Shown here: positions 17,794 to 27,219 of the stretch, in pieces
Layout of the letters: every line of letters starts with the position of its first letter
How positions within the stretch are numbered: position 1 is the first letter of the stretch
Source of the DNA: GCA-002727615 sp964442655
GTDB lineage: Bacteria > Pseudomonadota > Alphaproteobacteria > TMED109
Direction of reading: 5' to 3'
Assembly: GCA_964442655.1 (NCBI GenBank)
Contig: CAYTZM010000001.1
Coordinates: 256,910 to 320,909, forward strand
Length of the DNA stretch: 64,000 nucleotides
Position numbers and translations under genes: made by a program
The notes under the pieces: generated by a model
The model's input: the letters and a program-made list of their open reading frames with translations, nothing else
The model's database searches: none
What the model was told of the DNA's origin: nothing

Positions 17794-18365
17794 TTCTTTT
17801 CACATATATTTATAAAGTTTTTAATTATTTTGTGCCCAAATTGACTTTCAATACTTTCAGGATGAAATTGCACTCCATAGGCTTTTGCTTTTGAGTTAGA
17901 AATACCCATAATTATGTTATCTTTTGAAATTGAATTTATTTCAAGAGTTTTAGGTAAAGATTTTTTTTCTACTATAAGTGAGTGATATCTAGTTGCTTGA
18001 AACATGTTAGGAATTTTATTGTATATTGCACTTTTGTCGTGATTAATTTCACTCATTTTACCATGCATAACATTCTTTGCTCTAATTATTTTTCCACCAT
18101 ATGCTTCAGCTATAGCTTGATGTCCTAAACAAATTCCAAATATCGGAATTTTATTAGAACACATTTTTATCAAATCAATGCATATTCCCGCTTTTTTTGG
18201 TGTTTTAGGTCCTGGTGATATGATTATACCAATTGGTTTTTTATTAAAAATTTCATCAGCAGTAATTTTATCATTTCTATACAACTTAACATTTACATTA
18301 CATTCTTGAAGGTAATGTTTGATAATATAAGTAAAGCTATCATAATTATCTATTAATATATACAT
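17790..18365 (-). CDS. trpG: Anthranilate synthase glutaminase component (aminodeoxychorismate-type)
   Basis: The class I glutamine amidotransferase subunit that feeds ammonia to TrpE, and in many bacteria also to PabB. It begins YILIDNYDSFTYIIKHYL and has the oxyanion segment IISPGPKTP, the nucleophile motif GICLGHQA (Cys79) and the His-Glu pair in VQFHPESI. I start at the ATG at 18365. An upstream in-frame TTG at 18398 would add eleven residues unlike the family and overlap trpE. It overlaps trpD by 4 bases. Confidence 0.94.
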   Translation of the reverse strand: MYILIDNYDSFTYIIKHYLQECNVNVKLYRNDKITADEIFNKKPIGIIISPGPKTPKKAGICIDLIKMCSNKIPIFGICLGHQAIAEAYGGKIIRAKNVMHGKMSEINHDKSAIYNKIPNMFQATRYHSLIVEKKSLPKTLEINSISKDNIIMGISNSKAKAYGVQFHPESIESQFGHKIIKNFINICEKK

Positions 18366-18384
18366 TTTAACACATCGTATTAAT

Positions 18385-19890
18385 TTATATTTTAGCAAAT
18401 TTTAATGCATCGCTTGCAGCGCTAAATAAAGCTTTTGCTTTATTTACTGTCTCAATATACTCATTTTCAGGGTTAGAGTCTGCTACTATTCCTCCTCCTG
18501 CTTGAACGTACATTATTTTGTTTTTTATTATAGCAGTTCTTAATGTTATACAAGTATCCATTTCTCCATCTGAAGAAAAATAACCTACACAACCACCGTA
18601 AACTTCTCTTTTATCTTTTTCTAATTCATCAATTATTTCCATGGCTCTAATTTTAGGAGCTCCACTTACTGTACCTGCAGGGAAACCAGATAATAATGCG
18701 TCTAAATAATCTATTTTATCTAGTTTTGTCCCTTCAACATTTGAAACTATATGCATTACATGGCTATATTTTTCTATAACCATTTTTTCTGTTACAGAAA
18801 GAGTTCCGGGTTTTGAAACTTTAGCAACGTCGTTTCTAGCTAGGTCTAACAACATTAAGTGCTCTGCTAATTCTTTTTTATCTTGTAATAAATCTTTAGC
18901 TAGTTTTTGGTCTTTAATAATATTGTTACCTCTTGGTCTAGTTCCTGCAATAGGTCGTATTGTTATTTTATTATCTCGTAGTCTTACCAGAATTTCTGGG
19001 CTAGAACCTATAACAGAAAAATTATTAAAGTTTAAATAATACAAAAATGGAGAGGGGTTTAATCTTCTAAGAGACCTATATAAATTGAATGGAGGTAGAT
19101 TAAATGAAGTTTCAAACCTTTGTGATGGAACAACTTGAAATATATCGCCTGCTAATATGTATTCTTTAGCTTTATTAATTATATTAAGATATTCTTTTTT
19201 ACTATAATTTGATTTTATATTTATATTATGTTTCTTTTTTATAATTAATTCTTTATTTTCAATAGGTTGTTTTAATAAATTAATAATTTTTTTAATTTTA
19301 AAGCATGCTCTTTTATATAAATTTTTATAATTAATTTTATAATTTTTCTTTGTGTATATAGGTGTAACTATTGTCATAGTATGTTCTACTGAATCAAATA
19401 TTATCATAATTGTAGGACGCATAAATAGACCATCTGGCAAATTTAGTTTTGAGGGGTTTTTAGAAGGAATATTTTCAATTAATTTGATGTTATCAAATCC
19501 TAAATATCCTACTAAGCCTGCAGACATTGGAGGTAATTCTTCTGGTAGTTTAATTTTAGAAGAATTAAGTAAATTTCTTAATGAAGATAAGGTAGGTTTA
19601 TTTTCTAATTTAGTATTTGTTTCTTTTTTATCCAAGTTGTAGTGTATTTTAGCTTTACTTCCATTTGACTCCCATATTAAATCTGGATTTAAACCTATAA
19701 TTGAATACCTTCCTTTGGTTTCTCCCCCTTCTACGGATTCTAATAAAAAGGAGTAGGAAGCATAATTTTCTATTCTCATCATAGCTGATACAGGTGTGTC
19801 AAGGTCAGCCACAAGTTTTGTCCAAACAACATGGGATTTATTTTTTATAATAGATTTTTTAAAATTTTTATATTCCGGTTGATAATTCAT
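18385..19890 (-). CDS. trpE: Anthranilate synthase component I
   Basis: TrpE forms anthranilate from chorismate with ammonia from TrpG. The N-terminal regulatory half holds the Trp-feedback motif LLESVEGGETKGRYSIIG. The catalytic half has DIFQVVPSQRF, GSSPEILVR, RPIAGTRPRG, HLMLLDLARNDVAKV, FPAGTVSGAPKIRAMEII and QAGGGIVADS. The 501-residue length is normal. It starts only 4 bases after the PpiD-like gene ends, with no leader-peptide space, so attenuation by a trp leader is not supported here. Confidence 0.97.
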   Translation of the reverse strand: MNYQPEYKNFKKSIIKNKSHVVWTKLVADLDTPVSAMMRIENYASYSFLLESVEGGETKGRYSIIGLNPDLIWESNGSKAKIHYNLDKKETNTKLENKPTLSSLRNLLNSSKIKLPEELPPMSAGLVGYLGFDNIKLIENIPSKNPSKLNLPDGLFMRPTIMIIFDSVEHTMTIVTPIYTKKNYKINYKNLYKRACFKIKKIINLLKQPIENKELIIKKKHNINIKSNYSKKEYLNIINKAKEYILAGDIFQVVPSQRFETSFNLPPFNLYRSLRRLNPSPFLYYLNFNNFSVIGSSPEILVRLRDNKITIRPIAGTRPRGNNIIKDQKLAKDLLQDKKELAEHLMLLDLARNDVAKVSKPGTLSVTEKMVIEKYSHVMHIVSNVEGTKLDKIDYLDALLSGFPAGTVSGAPKIRAMEIIDELEKDKREVYGGCVGYFSSDGEMDTCITLRTAIIKNKIMYVQAGGGIVADSNPENEYIETVNKAKALFSAASDALKFAKI

Positions 19891-19894
19891 GGAA

Positions 19895-21820
19895 TTAACT
19901 ATTATTTAAGAATAAACTTTCAAATAATTTATTATTAATTTTAATATTATGTTTATTAGTTAAGTTATTTATATATAAATCTAGTATATCATTATTAATT
20001 GCATCAATAATATTGTAATTAATTTCAGTAATTTTATCTCTATTATCAGCGGTGTTTGAGGCAGTAATATTTATAAGTTTGGAAATTGTAAAACTATTTT
20101 TATATGCTATAGGCTTTGTTATTTCAGATTTGTTTAATTGAAATATTTGTTCAGCAGCAATTTTATTAATAATGCCTTCAGATCCAGAACCATCTCTTTT
20201 TATATTTGGAGAATTAATAACAATTAAATTATATTTTTTAGCAAGTTTTTTAAAATTCTTATTATTTATATAATCATTATAAAATTTATTTGCTTCACTT
20301 TTCGCTATATTTACTTGGTCTTCAAAAATTATATTTTGAACAATTTTATCTTTTGCTTCATCAAAATTCATATCTCTTCCAGGTTTAATGTCCTCCACTT
20401 CTATAGCATACATTATATTACTGATTGTATTTTTTATTTCAGATGTTTCTTTTAAATTTGTTGAAAAAACTGTATCAATTAAATCTGGGTAAGGTGGTAA
20501 ATTTTCTGCAATTTTATTTTCTATATTTTTCCCATCAATATCTATATAATCAATCTCTAAGATCTTTCCATTAATTAGTGAAGCGGCTTCTTTGATATTA
20601 TTTCCGGCTGCTAATTCATCATAAAAAGTGTTACCCAACTCATACATTTTTTCTAAGGCGATAGATACTTTAAGTTCTTTTTCAATTTTATCTTTAATTT
20701 TTTCATATGAAGAAATTATTTTAGGTTTTATGTCATTAACATAAAATATTCTCCATCCAAAGGGGGTTTTCTCTGGTCCAATTAATTTTGATTTTGACAC
20801 ACTAAATACACTATTAGCAACTTCTTCAGGAAGGTCTGAGATAGAAACGTATCCTAACTTTAGAGATTCTTCAGTATTATCGGTATTTTTAGAAATAATA
20901 TTTAAAAATATATCTTTTAGTTTTTTATCGTTTGAAGAAATGGCATCGTCGTTTATTAAATTAATTATTTCTTCGGCTTTTTCCTGTGTATTAAAGTTAG
21001 CTAAATATAAATCTCTGGTTTCAGCTTGATTAAATTTTTCAGGATTATTTTCATACTCTTTTCTAATATCTTCATTGTTTAATTTTATTGAATCCATTAA
21101 ATCAGCAGGTTTTATGCTCATAATAGTAAATTTTCTATATTCTGGGAGTTGATATTTATTTATGTTTTTAATTAATTCTTCTTTTATAGCTGATGTATCT
21201 GGTTTTATATTTGATTTAAAAGATGATGGTAAAAAATTTATTGTTTCTATAGACCTGGATTCATTTCTAATTAGATAATATGTATTGTCAATAATATTTG
21301 ATATGTCTTGAGAAGCTTTAAATGTATTACGTAATTGATCTCTTAATATAGATTTTCTAACTTCCGAAAAGTAATCTTTTTCTTCCATCCCAAGCTGTCG
21401 TAATACATAATTAAATTGATTTTGGCTAAATTGTCCAAATTGATCTTTAAAAAGAGGTGAAGAAAAAATTAATTTTTTCAAATGTTTATCTGGTAATATA
21501 ATATTAGCTTTTTCTATTTCTATATCAATAATTTTTTCATTAATTAATTGATTGAGGGTTTGTTTTGGGACTCCTATAGATTTTGCTATTTCTTCGTTAA
21601 TGTTTCCATTAGTTTTATTATTTAACTCTGTCAGAATTCTTTGGTAAGTTGAGATAAATTCGTTTGTTGTAACCTCTAAATGTCCTACTTTAGCCAGGGT
21701 AGGATCTTTTTTAGCAGAAAAAATATCTCCGACTCCCCATAAAGCGAAGCTGGCAGCAAGTAAGAATAAAAATAACTTAGAAAATACAGAGTTAATCTTA
21801 TTTCTTAAAGTTTCAAGCAT
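19895..21820 (-). CDS. ppiD: PpiD-like membrane-anchored peptidyl-prolyl isomerase/chaperone
   Basis: A periplasmic foldase anchored by one N-terminal membrane segment (about residues 14-32, FSKLFLFLLAASFALWGVGDIF). A SurA-N-like chaperone region follows (AKVGHLEVTTNEFISTYQ, then QTLNQLINEKIID). A parvulin domain near residues 245-365 contains the typical LKLGYVSISDLPEEVANSVFS and PFGWRIFYV. A second degenerate unit fills the C-terminal half. The 641 residues match PpiD/SurA_N_3 proteins next to the trp operon in alphaproteobacteria. The gene is divergent from tpiA across 123 bases. Catalytic activity is uncertain because PpiD parvulin domains are often inactive. Confidence 0.88.
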   Translation of the reverse strand: MLETLRNKINSVFSKLFLFLLAASFALWGVGDIFSAKKDPTLAKVGHLEVTTNEFISTYQRILTELNNKTNGNINEEIAKSIGVPKQTLNQLINEKIIDIEIEKANIILPDKHLKKLIFSSPLFKDQFGQFSQNQFNYVLRQLGMEEKDYFSEVRKSILRDQLRNTFKASQDISNIIDNTYYLIRNESRSIETINFLPSSFKSNIKPDTSAIKEELIKNINKYQLPEYRKFTIMSIKPADLMDSIKLNNEDIRKEYENNPEKFNQAETRDLYLANFNTQEKAEEIINLINDDAISSNDKKLKDIFLNIISKNTDNTEESLKLGYVSISDLPEEVANSVFSVSKSKLIGPEKTPFGWRIFYVNDIKPKIISSYEKIKDKIEKELKVSIALEKMYELGNTFYDELAAGNNIKEAASLINGKILEIDYIDIDGKNIENKIAENLPPYPDLIDTVFSTNLKETSEIKNTISNIMYAIEVEDIKPGRDMNFDEAKDKIVQNIIFEDQVNIAKSEANKFYNDYINNKNFKKLAKKYNLIVINSPNIKRDGSGSEGIINKIAAEQIFQLNKSEITKPIAYKNSFTISKLINITASNTADNRDKITEINYNIIDAINNDILDLYINNLTNKHNIKINNKLFESLFLNNS

Positions 21821-21943
21821 AATATTTTTCCAAATAATTTAAATTTTTATTTATAGTATTAATAAATATATTAATTTAAGCTGTTTTAGTATACTTATTT
21901 ATTAGATAAAACAATTATTATATATATTTAATGGAGTGTAACC

Positions 21944-22675
21944 TTGTTAATTGCAGGAAATTGGAAATTAAATTGTAATATAGCTGAAGCAAATAGTTTA
22001 ACAAATAACTTACTGTCTAATTTTGACGGCAGGAATTTGAATTGTGATGTTGCTATTTTTCCACCTTATACTGCTTTGTCAGAAGTAAGTAAGTTAGTTA
22101 AAAGTTCTGTAATAAATATAGGTGCCCAAGATTGTAGTATAGAATTAAAAGGAGCATATACAGGTGAAGTATCTGTTGAAATGCTTAGTGATTTAGGGTG
22201 TAAATATGTAATTCTAGGGCATTCAGAAAGAAGGATGTTGAGGTTTGAAACTAATGAAAATGTTTTGCAAAAAGTTAAAAATGCTCAAAATGTTGGGTTG
22301 ATTCCTATAGTATGTATTGGTGAAAGTGAAAAAGATAGGGATGAAGGCAGGGCTATAGACGTTATAATAAAACAATTAGATAATTCATTGCCATTAGAGA
22401 ATAACAATTTAAACTGCATAATTGCTTATGAACCTGTTTGGGCAATTGGAACTGGTAAAATACCTACAATAGATACTATTAAAGAAATGTTTTCTGTGAT
22501 AAAAGATTGGTTATTAAATAAATATAAGGTTAATAATATTAATATTTTATATGGAGGTTCTGTTGATAAAAGTAATGTGACAGAAATTTTTTCATGTAAA
22601 GATGTGGGAGGGCTACTTATTGGAGGCGTTTCTTTAAAGGCAGAAGAGTTTTCAGAAATTTGTTTAAATATTTAG
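21944..22675 (+). CDS. tpiA: Triose-phosphate isomerase
   Basis: TpiA interconverts dihydroxyacetone phosphate and glyceraldehyde 3-phosphate. The start is TTG: it gives the expected N-terminus LIAGNWK with catalytic Lys, and a GGAG ribosome site at 21933-21936 is correctly spaced. The ATG at 21931 is out of frame. Other signatures are VILGHSERR (electrophilic His), AYEPVWAIGTGK (catalytic Glu) and the phosphate-binding ILYGGSV and GLLIGGVSL. Length (243 aa) is normal. Confidence 0.97.
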   Translation: MLIAGNWKLNCNIAEANSLTNNLLSNFDGRNLNCDVAIFPPYTALSEVSKLVKSSVINIGAQDCSIELKGAYTGEVSVEMLSDLGCKYVILGHSERRMLRFETNENVLQKVKNAQNVGLIPIVCIGESEKDRDEGRAIDVIIKQLDNSLPLENNNLNCIIAYEPVWAIGTGKIPTIDTIKEMFSVIKDWLLNKYKVNNINILYGGSVDKSNVTEIFSCKDVGGLLIGGVSLKAEEFSEICLNI

Positions 22676-22683
22676 GAAGATAA

Positions 22684-23022
22684 ATGACAGATATAATTTT
22701 AACAATACACGTAATTTTAGCAATAGGACTAATAATATTTATATTACTTCAAAGAAGTGATGGAGGGGCTTTAGGAGGACTAGGAGGAGGAATGTCCTTG
22801 AGCGGTATTATGGGATCTCAAGGGTCTACAAGCTTTTTGACTAAATTAACTGCATTATTTGCAGGTTTGTTTATGTTGACTAGTTTGATACTAGCTATTA
22901 TTGAAAGCAGATCAGAAAATGAGGATAGTTTTATAACTGAAGATTCTGAAAATGAAATAGAGGCTCCTTTGATTAAATTAGATGAAGAAGAAAATGTGCT
23001 TGTTCCTCCAGAAGCAGAATAG
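22684..23022 (+). CDS. secG: Preprotein translocase subunit SecG
   Basis: SecG is the small SecYEG subunit that aids protein export. The 112 residues hold two membrane segments (about 3-22 and 58-78) joined by the family loop QRSDGGALGGLGGGMSLSGIMGSQG. An acidic, likely disordered tail (residues 80-112) ends it. It starts 8 bases after tpiA; the tpiA-secG-pyrG-kdsA-eno order is conserved in alphaproteobacteria. Confidence 0.95.
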   Translation: MTDIILTIHVILAIGLIIFILLQRSDGGALGGLGGGMSLSGIMGSQGSTSFLTKLTALFAGLFMLTSLILAIIESRSENEDSFITEDSENEIEAPLIKLDEEENVLVPPEAE

Positions 23023-23063
23023 TTGAGGATTAGTTTTGAATTATAATTTGTGTAGTATTCTTT

Positions 23064-24692
23064 ATGAATAAATCTAGGTTTATATTTATTACTGGTGGTG
23101 TTGTTTCTTCATTAGGAAAAGGAATTTCAGGAGCTGCACTAGGCGCACTTCTTCAAGCAAGAGGGTATTCTGTAAGGTTAAGAAAATTAGACCCTTATCT
23201 TAATATAGATCCAGGTACTATGAGTCCATATCAACATGGAGAAGTTTTTGTGACAGATGATGGAGCAGAGACAGACTTAGACTTAGGACATTATGAAAGG
23301 TTTACAGGTGTACCTGCGAGACAATCGGATAATATAACGACAGGAAAGATATATCAAAATATTATTAATAAGGAACGAGCTGGCAATTATTTAGGAAGTA
23401 CAGTTCAGGTTATTCCACATGTAACTGATGAAATTAAAAATTTTATATCAAAAGATATAAATGGATGTGACTTTGTAATAGTAGAAATAGGAGGAACTGT
23501 TGGAGATATAGAAAGTCTTCCTTTCCTTGAAGCAATTAGGCAGTTTGGAAATGACGTAGGAAAGGATAGAGTAATTTATATTCACTTAACTCTTGTTCCA
23601 TATATATCTACAGCTAATGAACAAAAAACTAAACCTACTCAGCATTCAGTTAAAGAGCTAAGAGAGATTGGAATTCAGCCTAATATTCTTTTATGTCGTT
23701 GTGATAGAAAAATAGAGAAAAATGAAATAGATAAAATTGCGTTATTTTGTAATGTATCTTCTGCTGACGTTATACAAGGAAGTGATGTAGATAATATCTA
23801 TAAGGTTCCATTAGTTTATCATTCTGAAAAGTTAGATCAACAAGTGTTAAAACATTTTAGAATAAAAACAAAAAGGTACATTAATTTAAATAAATGGAAA
23901 AATATTATTAAAATTATGGATAATAATAAAAAGATTTTAAATGTTGGTATAGTTGGTAAATATACAGATCTCCCAGATGCATATAAATCTTTAAATGAAG
24001 CCTTAGTGCATGGTGGTATAGCAAATAATGTAGGAATTAATATTTCTTGGATTAATTCTGAAGAGTTAAAAAATACTAATTTAAAAAATAAATTATCTAA
24101 TTTAACAGGGCTTGTTGTTCCGGGAGGTTTTGGAGATAGGGGAATAAATGGTAAAATTTTAGCAATTAATTATGCAAGAAAATATAAAGTACCTTTTTTA
24201 GGAATATGTTTAGGTCTCCAATTAGCGGTTATAGAGTTTGCTAGAAATGTTCTTAAATTAAAGGGAGCAAATTCAACGGAATTTGGACCGTGTACTAATC
24301 AATTGATAGGATTATTAACAGAATGGAAAAAAGAAAATAAAGTTGAAATTAGGTCAAAAGATTCTGATTTAGGAGGAACTATGAGACTAGGTTCTTATCC
24401 ATGTAAAATAAAAAGTAAAACTTTGGCAAAGAATATTTATAAAGAAAAATTTATTGATGAGAGACATAGGCATAGATATGAAGTAAATAATATTTACGAA
24501 ATGCAATTAATGAAAAAAGGCCTTATTTTTTCTGGAATTTCTCCTGATGGATTATTGCCAGAGATAATTGAACTAAACAATCACCCTTGGTTTTTAGGTG
24601 TGCAGTTTCATCCAGAACTAAAATCAAGACCATTTAATCCTCATCCAATATTCAAATCTTTTGTTTTGGCAGCTAAGAAGAAAAATCAATGA
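23064..24692 (+). CDS. pyrG: CTP synthase
   Basis: PyrG aminates UTP to CTP with glutamine and ATP. The synthetase domain (about 1-270) starts FIFITGGVVSSLGKGISGA and includes DPYLNIDPGTMSPYQHGEVFVTDDGAETDLDLGHYERF-type motifs (GEVFVTDDGAETDLDLGHYE is seen). The glutaminase domain (about 290-542) has VPGGFGDRG, nucleophile motif FLGICLGLQLAVIEFARN and HPELKSRP. Length (542 aa) is normal. It ends in a 4-base ATGA overlap with kdsA. Confidence 0.97.
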   Translation: MNKSRFIFITGGVVSSLGKGISGAALGALLQARGYSVRLRKLDPYLNIDPGTMSPYQHGEVFVTDDGAETDLDLGHYERFTGVPARQSDNITTGKIYQNIINKERAGNYLGSTVQVIPHVTDEIKNFISKDINGCDFVIVEIGGTVGDIESLPFLEAIRQFGNDVGKDRVIYIHLTLVPYISTANEQKTKPTQHSVKELREIGIQPNILLCRCDRKIEKNEIDKIALFCNVSSADVIQGSDVDNIYKVPLVYHSEKLDQQVLKHFRIKTKRYINLNKWKNIIKIMDNNKKILNVGIVGKYTDLPDAYKSLNEALVHGGIANNVGINISWINSEELKNTNLKNKLSNLTGLVVPGGFGDRGINGKILAINYARKYKVPFLGICLGLQLAVIEFARNVLKLKGANSTEFGPCTNQLIGLLTEWKKENKVEIRSKDSDLGGTMRLGSYPCKIKSKTLAKNIYKEKFIDERHRHRYEVNNIYEMQLMKKGLIFSGISPDGLLPEIIELNNHPWFLGVQFHPELKSRPFNPHPIFKSFVLAAKKKNQ

Positions 24693-25528
24693 CAGTAGAA
24701 AATATAGAAGTAAAAGTTAATGATATAAAAATAAGTAATCAAGAACCTTTTACATTAATTGCTGGACCATGTGTTATGGAAAATCTAGATCATGCTTTAT
24801 TTATGGCGGAAAAAATTTTAAAGATTACGAAAAAATTGGGAATTAATTTTATATATAAATCTTCTTTTGACAAGGCTAACAGAACTTCTATGAAGTCTGA
24901 AAGAGGTCCAGGATTATATGAATCATTAAAAATATTTCAATCAGTTAAAGAAAAAATAGGAGTTTCTGTGATTACTGATGTGCATGAAGTCTCTCATATT
25001 ATGAGTGTTGCTGAAGTAGTAGATGTTATTCAAATTCCTGCTTTTTTATGCAGGCAGACAGATTTGTTAGTTTCTGCGTCTAAGACTAATAAACCAGTTA
25101 TGGTTAAGAAAGGTCAATTTTTAGCTCCATGGGATATGAAAAATGTAATAGAAAAGTTAGAAAATAATGGTACAGGTGGAATATTAGTATGTGAAAGAGG
25201 GGTTAGTTTTGGCTATAATACTTTAGTATCAGATTTTAGATCTTTACCAATATTAAAAGGGTTTGGTTATCCAGTAGTTTTCGATGCAACGCATTCAGTT
25301 CAACAACCTGGAGGTTTAGGAAATAAATCTAGCGGTCAAAGAGAGTTTGTTCCTACTTTAGCAAAAGCTGCGTGCTCTATAGGTGTTTCAGCTATTTTTA
25401 TGGAAACTCATGAAGATCCAGATAATGCACCAAGTGATGGTCCTAATATGTGGGTACTAGACGATTTAGAAAAATTATTAGATGGATTAAAACAGTTAGA
25501 TTTAGTTAGCAAAAATATAAATATATAA
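24689..25528 (+). CDS. kdsA: 3-deoxy-8-phosphooctulonate synthase (KDO8P synthase)
   Basis: KdsA joins phosphoenolpyruvate and arabinose 5-phosphate to make KDO 8-phosphate for the LPS core. Motifs are LIAGPCVMEN, YKSSFDKANRTS, ITDVHE, IPAFLCRQTDLL (Cys in the position found in metal-type enzymes), KKGQFLAPWDM, CERGVSFGYNTLVSDFR, FDATHSVQQPGG and METHEDPDNAPSDGPNMW. The 279-residue length is normal. Its PEP substrate comes from enolase, encoded next. Confidence 0.97.
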   Translation: MTVENIEVKVNDIKISNQEPFTLIAGPCVMENLDHALFMAEKILKITKKLGINFIYKSSFDKANRTSMKSERGPGLYESLKIFQSVKEKIGVSVITDVHEVSHIMSVAEVVDVIQIPAFLCRQTDLLVSASKTNKPVMVKKGQFLAPWDMKNVIEKLENNGTGGILVCERGVSFGYNTLVSDFRSLPILKGFGYPVVFDATHSVQQPGGLGNKSSGQREFVPTLAKAACSIGVSAIFMETHEDPDNAPSDGPNMWVLDDLEKLLDGLKQLDLVSKNINI

Positions 25529-25543
25529 TATTGGGACAACTCT

Positions 25544-26818
25544 TTGGCAGAAATTAAAGACATTATTGGAAGAGAGATTATAGATAGTAGGGGAAACCCT
25601 ACTCTTGAAGTCGATGTAATTTTAAAAGATGGTTCAATAGGAAGAGCATCAGTTCCTTCAGGAGCATCTACAGGGGCTTATGAAGTTGTTGAAAAAAGAG
25701 ATGGGGATGCAAGATTTTTTGGTAAAGGAGTTATGAATGCTGTTAATATTGTAAATACTAAAATTTTTGATGTATTAAAGAATAAAAATTGTTTAGAACA
25801 AGAAAATATTGATAATATTTTGATAGATTTGGATGGAACAAATAATAAAAGTTTATTAGGAGGCAATAGTATATTAGGAGTTTCTTTGGCTTGTTGTAGG
25901 GCGGCAGCAAAATCTAAAAGAGCTAATTTGTATGAATATATAGGACAAAATAATGGTAATTTGTTGCCTGTTCCCTTTATGAATATTATTAATGGTGGGG
26001 CTCATGCAAATAATAAATTAGACTTTCAAGAGTTAATGATTATTCCCTTTGGCTTTTCTAAATTTAGTGAAGCTTTGCGGTGTGGTGTTGAAGTATTTCA
26101 TGCACTAAAAGATATTTTACTAAAAAAGTCTTTATCAATCGCTGTTGGAGATGAAGGAGGTTTTGCCCCAAATTTCTCAAATGTTAAAGAAGCTTTAGAT
26201 TGTATTATCAATGCGATTGAAAGAGCAAATTATGTTCCTGGAAAGAATGTCTCAATAGCTTTAGATGTTGCATCTACGGAATTTTTTAATGAATCTAAAT
26301 ATGTGCTATCAGGTGAAAATAAAACTTTAGATAATGAGGGAATGATATTATTCTTAAAAGATTTATGTGATAATTATCCTATAGTTTCAATAGAAGATGG
26401 GCTTGCAGAAGACGATTGGGAAGGTTGGCAAAGTCTAACTATTAATTTAGGAAAAAAAATTCAATTAGTTGGAGATGATTTATTTGTAACAAATCCTGAT
26501 CGATTAAAAATGGGAATTGAAAAAAATGCGGCAAATTCTATTTTAATTAAATATAATCAAATAGGAACACTTACAGAAACTATTAAAGCTATTAATATCG
26601 CAAAAGAGGCTTCCTTTGGTACGGTTATATCTCATAGATCAGGAGAAACTGAAGATGCTTTTATCTCTGACCTGTCTGTTGCTACTAATGCGGGGCAAAT
26701 TAAAACTGGGTCTTTATCTAGGTCTGATAGATTAGCAAAATATAACCAATTATTAAGAATAGAGGAAGAATTAGGAAGCAATTCTGAATTTAATTCTAAA
26801 AAACTTTTTTATAGTTAA
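25544..26818 (+). CDS. eno: Enolase
   Basis: Enolase makes phosphoenolpyruvate from 2-phosphoglycerate. The start is a TTG, giving AEIKDIIGREIIDSRGNPTLEVDV as expected, with GGGA upstream as a weak ribosome site. Signatures include SVPSGASTGAYEVVEKRDGD, MNIINGGAHANNKLDFQE, the metal ligand regions VSIEDGLAEDDWEGW and LVGDDLFVTN, catalytic Lys in LIKYNQIGTLTET and SHRSGETED. Length (424 aa) is normal. Confidence 0.97.
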   Translation: MAEIKDIIGREIIDSRGNPTLEVDVILKDGSIGRASVPSGASTGAYEVVEKRDGDARFFGKGVMNAVNIVNTKIFDVLKNKNCLEQENIDNILIDLDGTNNKSLLGGNSILGVSLACCRAAAKSKRANLYEYIGQNNGNLLPVPFMNIINGGAHANNKLDFQELMIIPFGFSKFSEALRCGVEVFHALKDILLKKSLSIAVGDEGGFAPNFSNVKEALDCIINAIERANYVPGKNVSIALDVASTEFFNESKYVLSGENKTLDNEGMILFLKDLCDNYPIVSIEDGLAEDDWEGWQSLTINLGKKIQLVGDDLFVTNPDRLKMGIEKNAANSILIKYNQIGTLTETIKAINIAKEASFGTVISHRSGETEDAFISDLSVATNAGQIKTGSLSRSDRLAKYNQLLRIEEELGSNSEFNSKKLFYS

Positions 26819-26854
26819 ACTTGACTATCTTTGTTTGCCATGATTCATTAAGGC

Positions 26855-27169
26855 ATGAATTTCTTTAGTAAAAGCTATTATCTGTTAATAAGAGGCATTT
26901 TTTTAAGAACTTGTTTGTTTTTTATTGCTGGTTATTTTATTTTTCATTTTATTAATGGGAATATCTCTTATGCTGCTTTGGAGAGTAAAAGAGATCTGGT
27001 AATACAAAAAGAAAATTTATTAAATGATAAACAAAAAGAATTAGAGTTTAGATTTGTTTTAATAAATAAAATTAAAGATGCAGAAAACAATATAGATCTT
27101 ATTGATGAATTAGTCAGATTAAAGCTTGGTTATTCTTCTAAAGGGGAAACTGTTTATAAGGCAAATTAA
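26855..27169 (+). CDS. ftsB: Septum formation initiator FtsB/DivIC family protein
   Basis: A small bitopic division protein of the FtsB/DivIC type, which bridges early and late divisome proteins. The 104 residues have one membrane segment (about 16-34), then a coiled coil (about 40-80) rich in Lys, Leu and Glu. The C-terminal LVRLKLGYSSKGETVY matches the E-x-x-R-x-x-L-x-x-x-x-P/K-G-E-x-V pattern of the family. Position between eno and pdhA is the standard alphaproteobacterial one. AAGG lies too close to the ATG to be an ideal ribosome site. Confidence 0.85.
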   Translation: MNFFSKSYYLLIRGIFLRTCLFFIAGYFIFHFINGNISYAALESKRDLVIQKENLLNDKQKELEFRFVLINKIKDAENNIDLIDELVRLKLGYSSKGETVYKAN

Positions 27170-27184
27170 ATTGATATTTTCAGG

Positions 27185-27212
27185 TTGACTAATTCTGTAT
27201 ATTACATATTTT
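27185..27212 (+). promoter_or_regulatory. Candidate promoter of pdhA, giving a leaderless transcript
   Basis: A TTGACT (27185-27190) and a TATTTT (27207-27212) are 16 bases apart. Transcription would begin at about 27219, essentially on the pdhA ATG at 27220, before which no ribosome site is seen. The -10 is only a moderate match. Confidence 0.4.
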
Positions 27213-27219
27213 ATTCTAT

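Noticed and set aside
21821..21943. Promoters in the ppiD/tpiA divergent gap
   Set aside because: Several AT-rich hexamers resemble -10 boxes, but no -35 partner at 16-18 bases was convincing on either strand.
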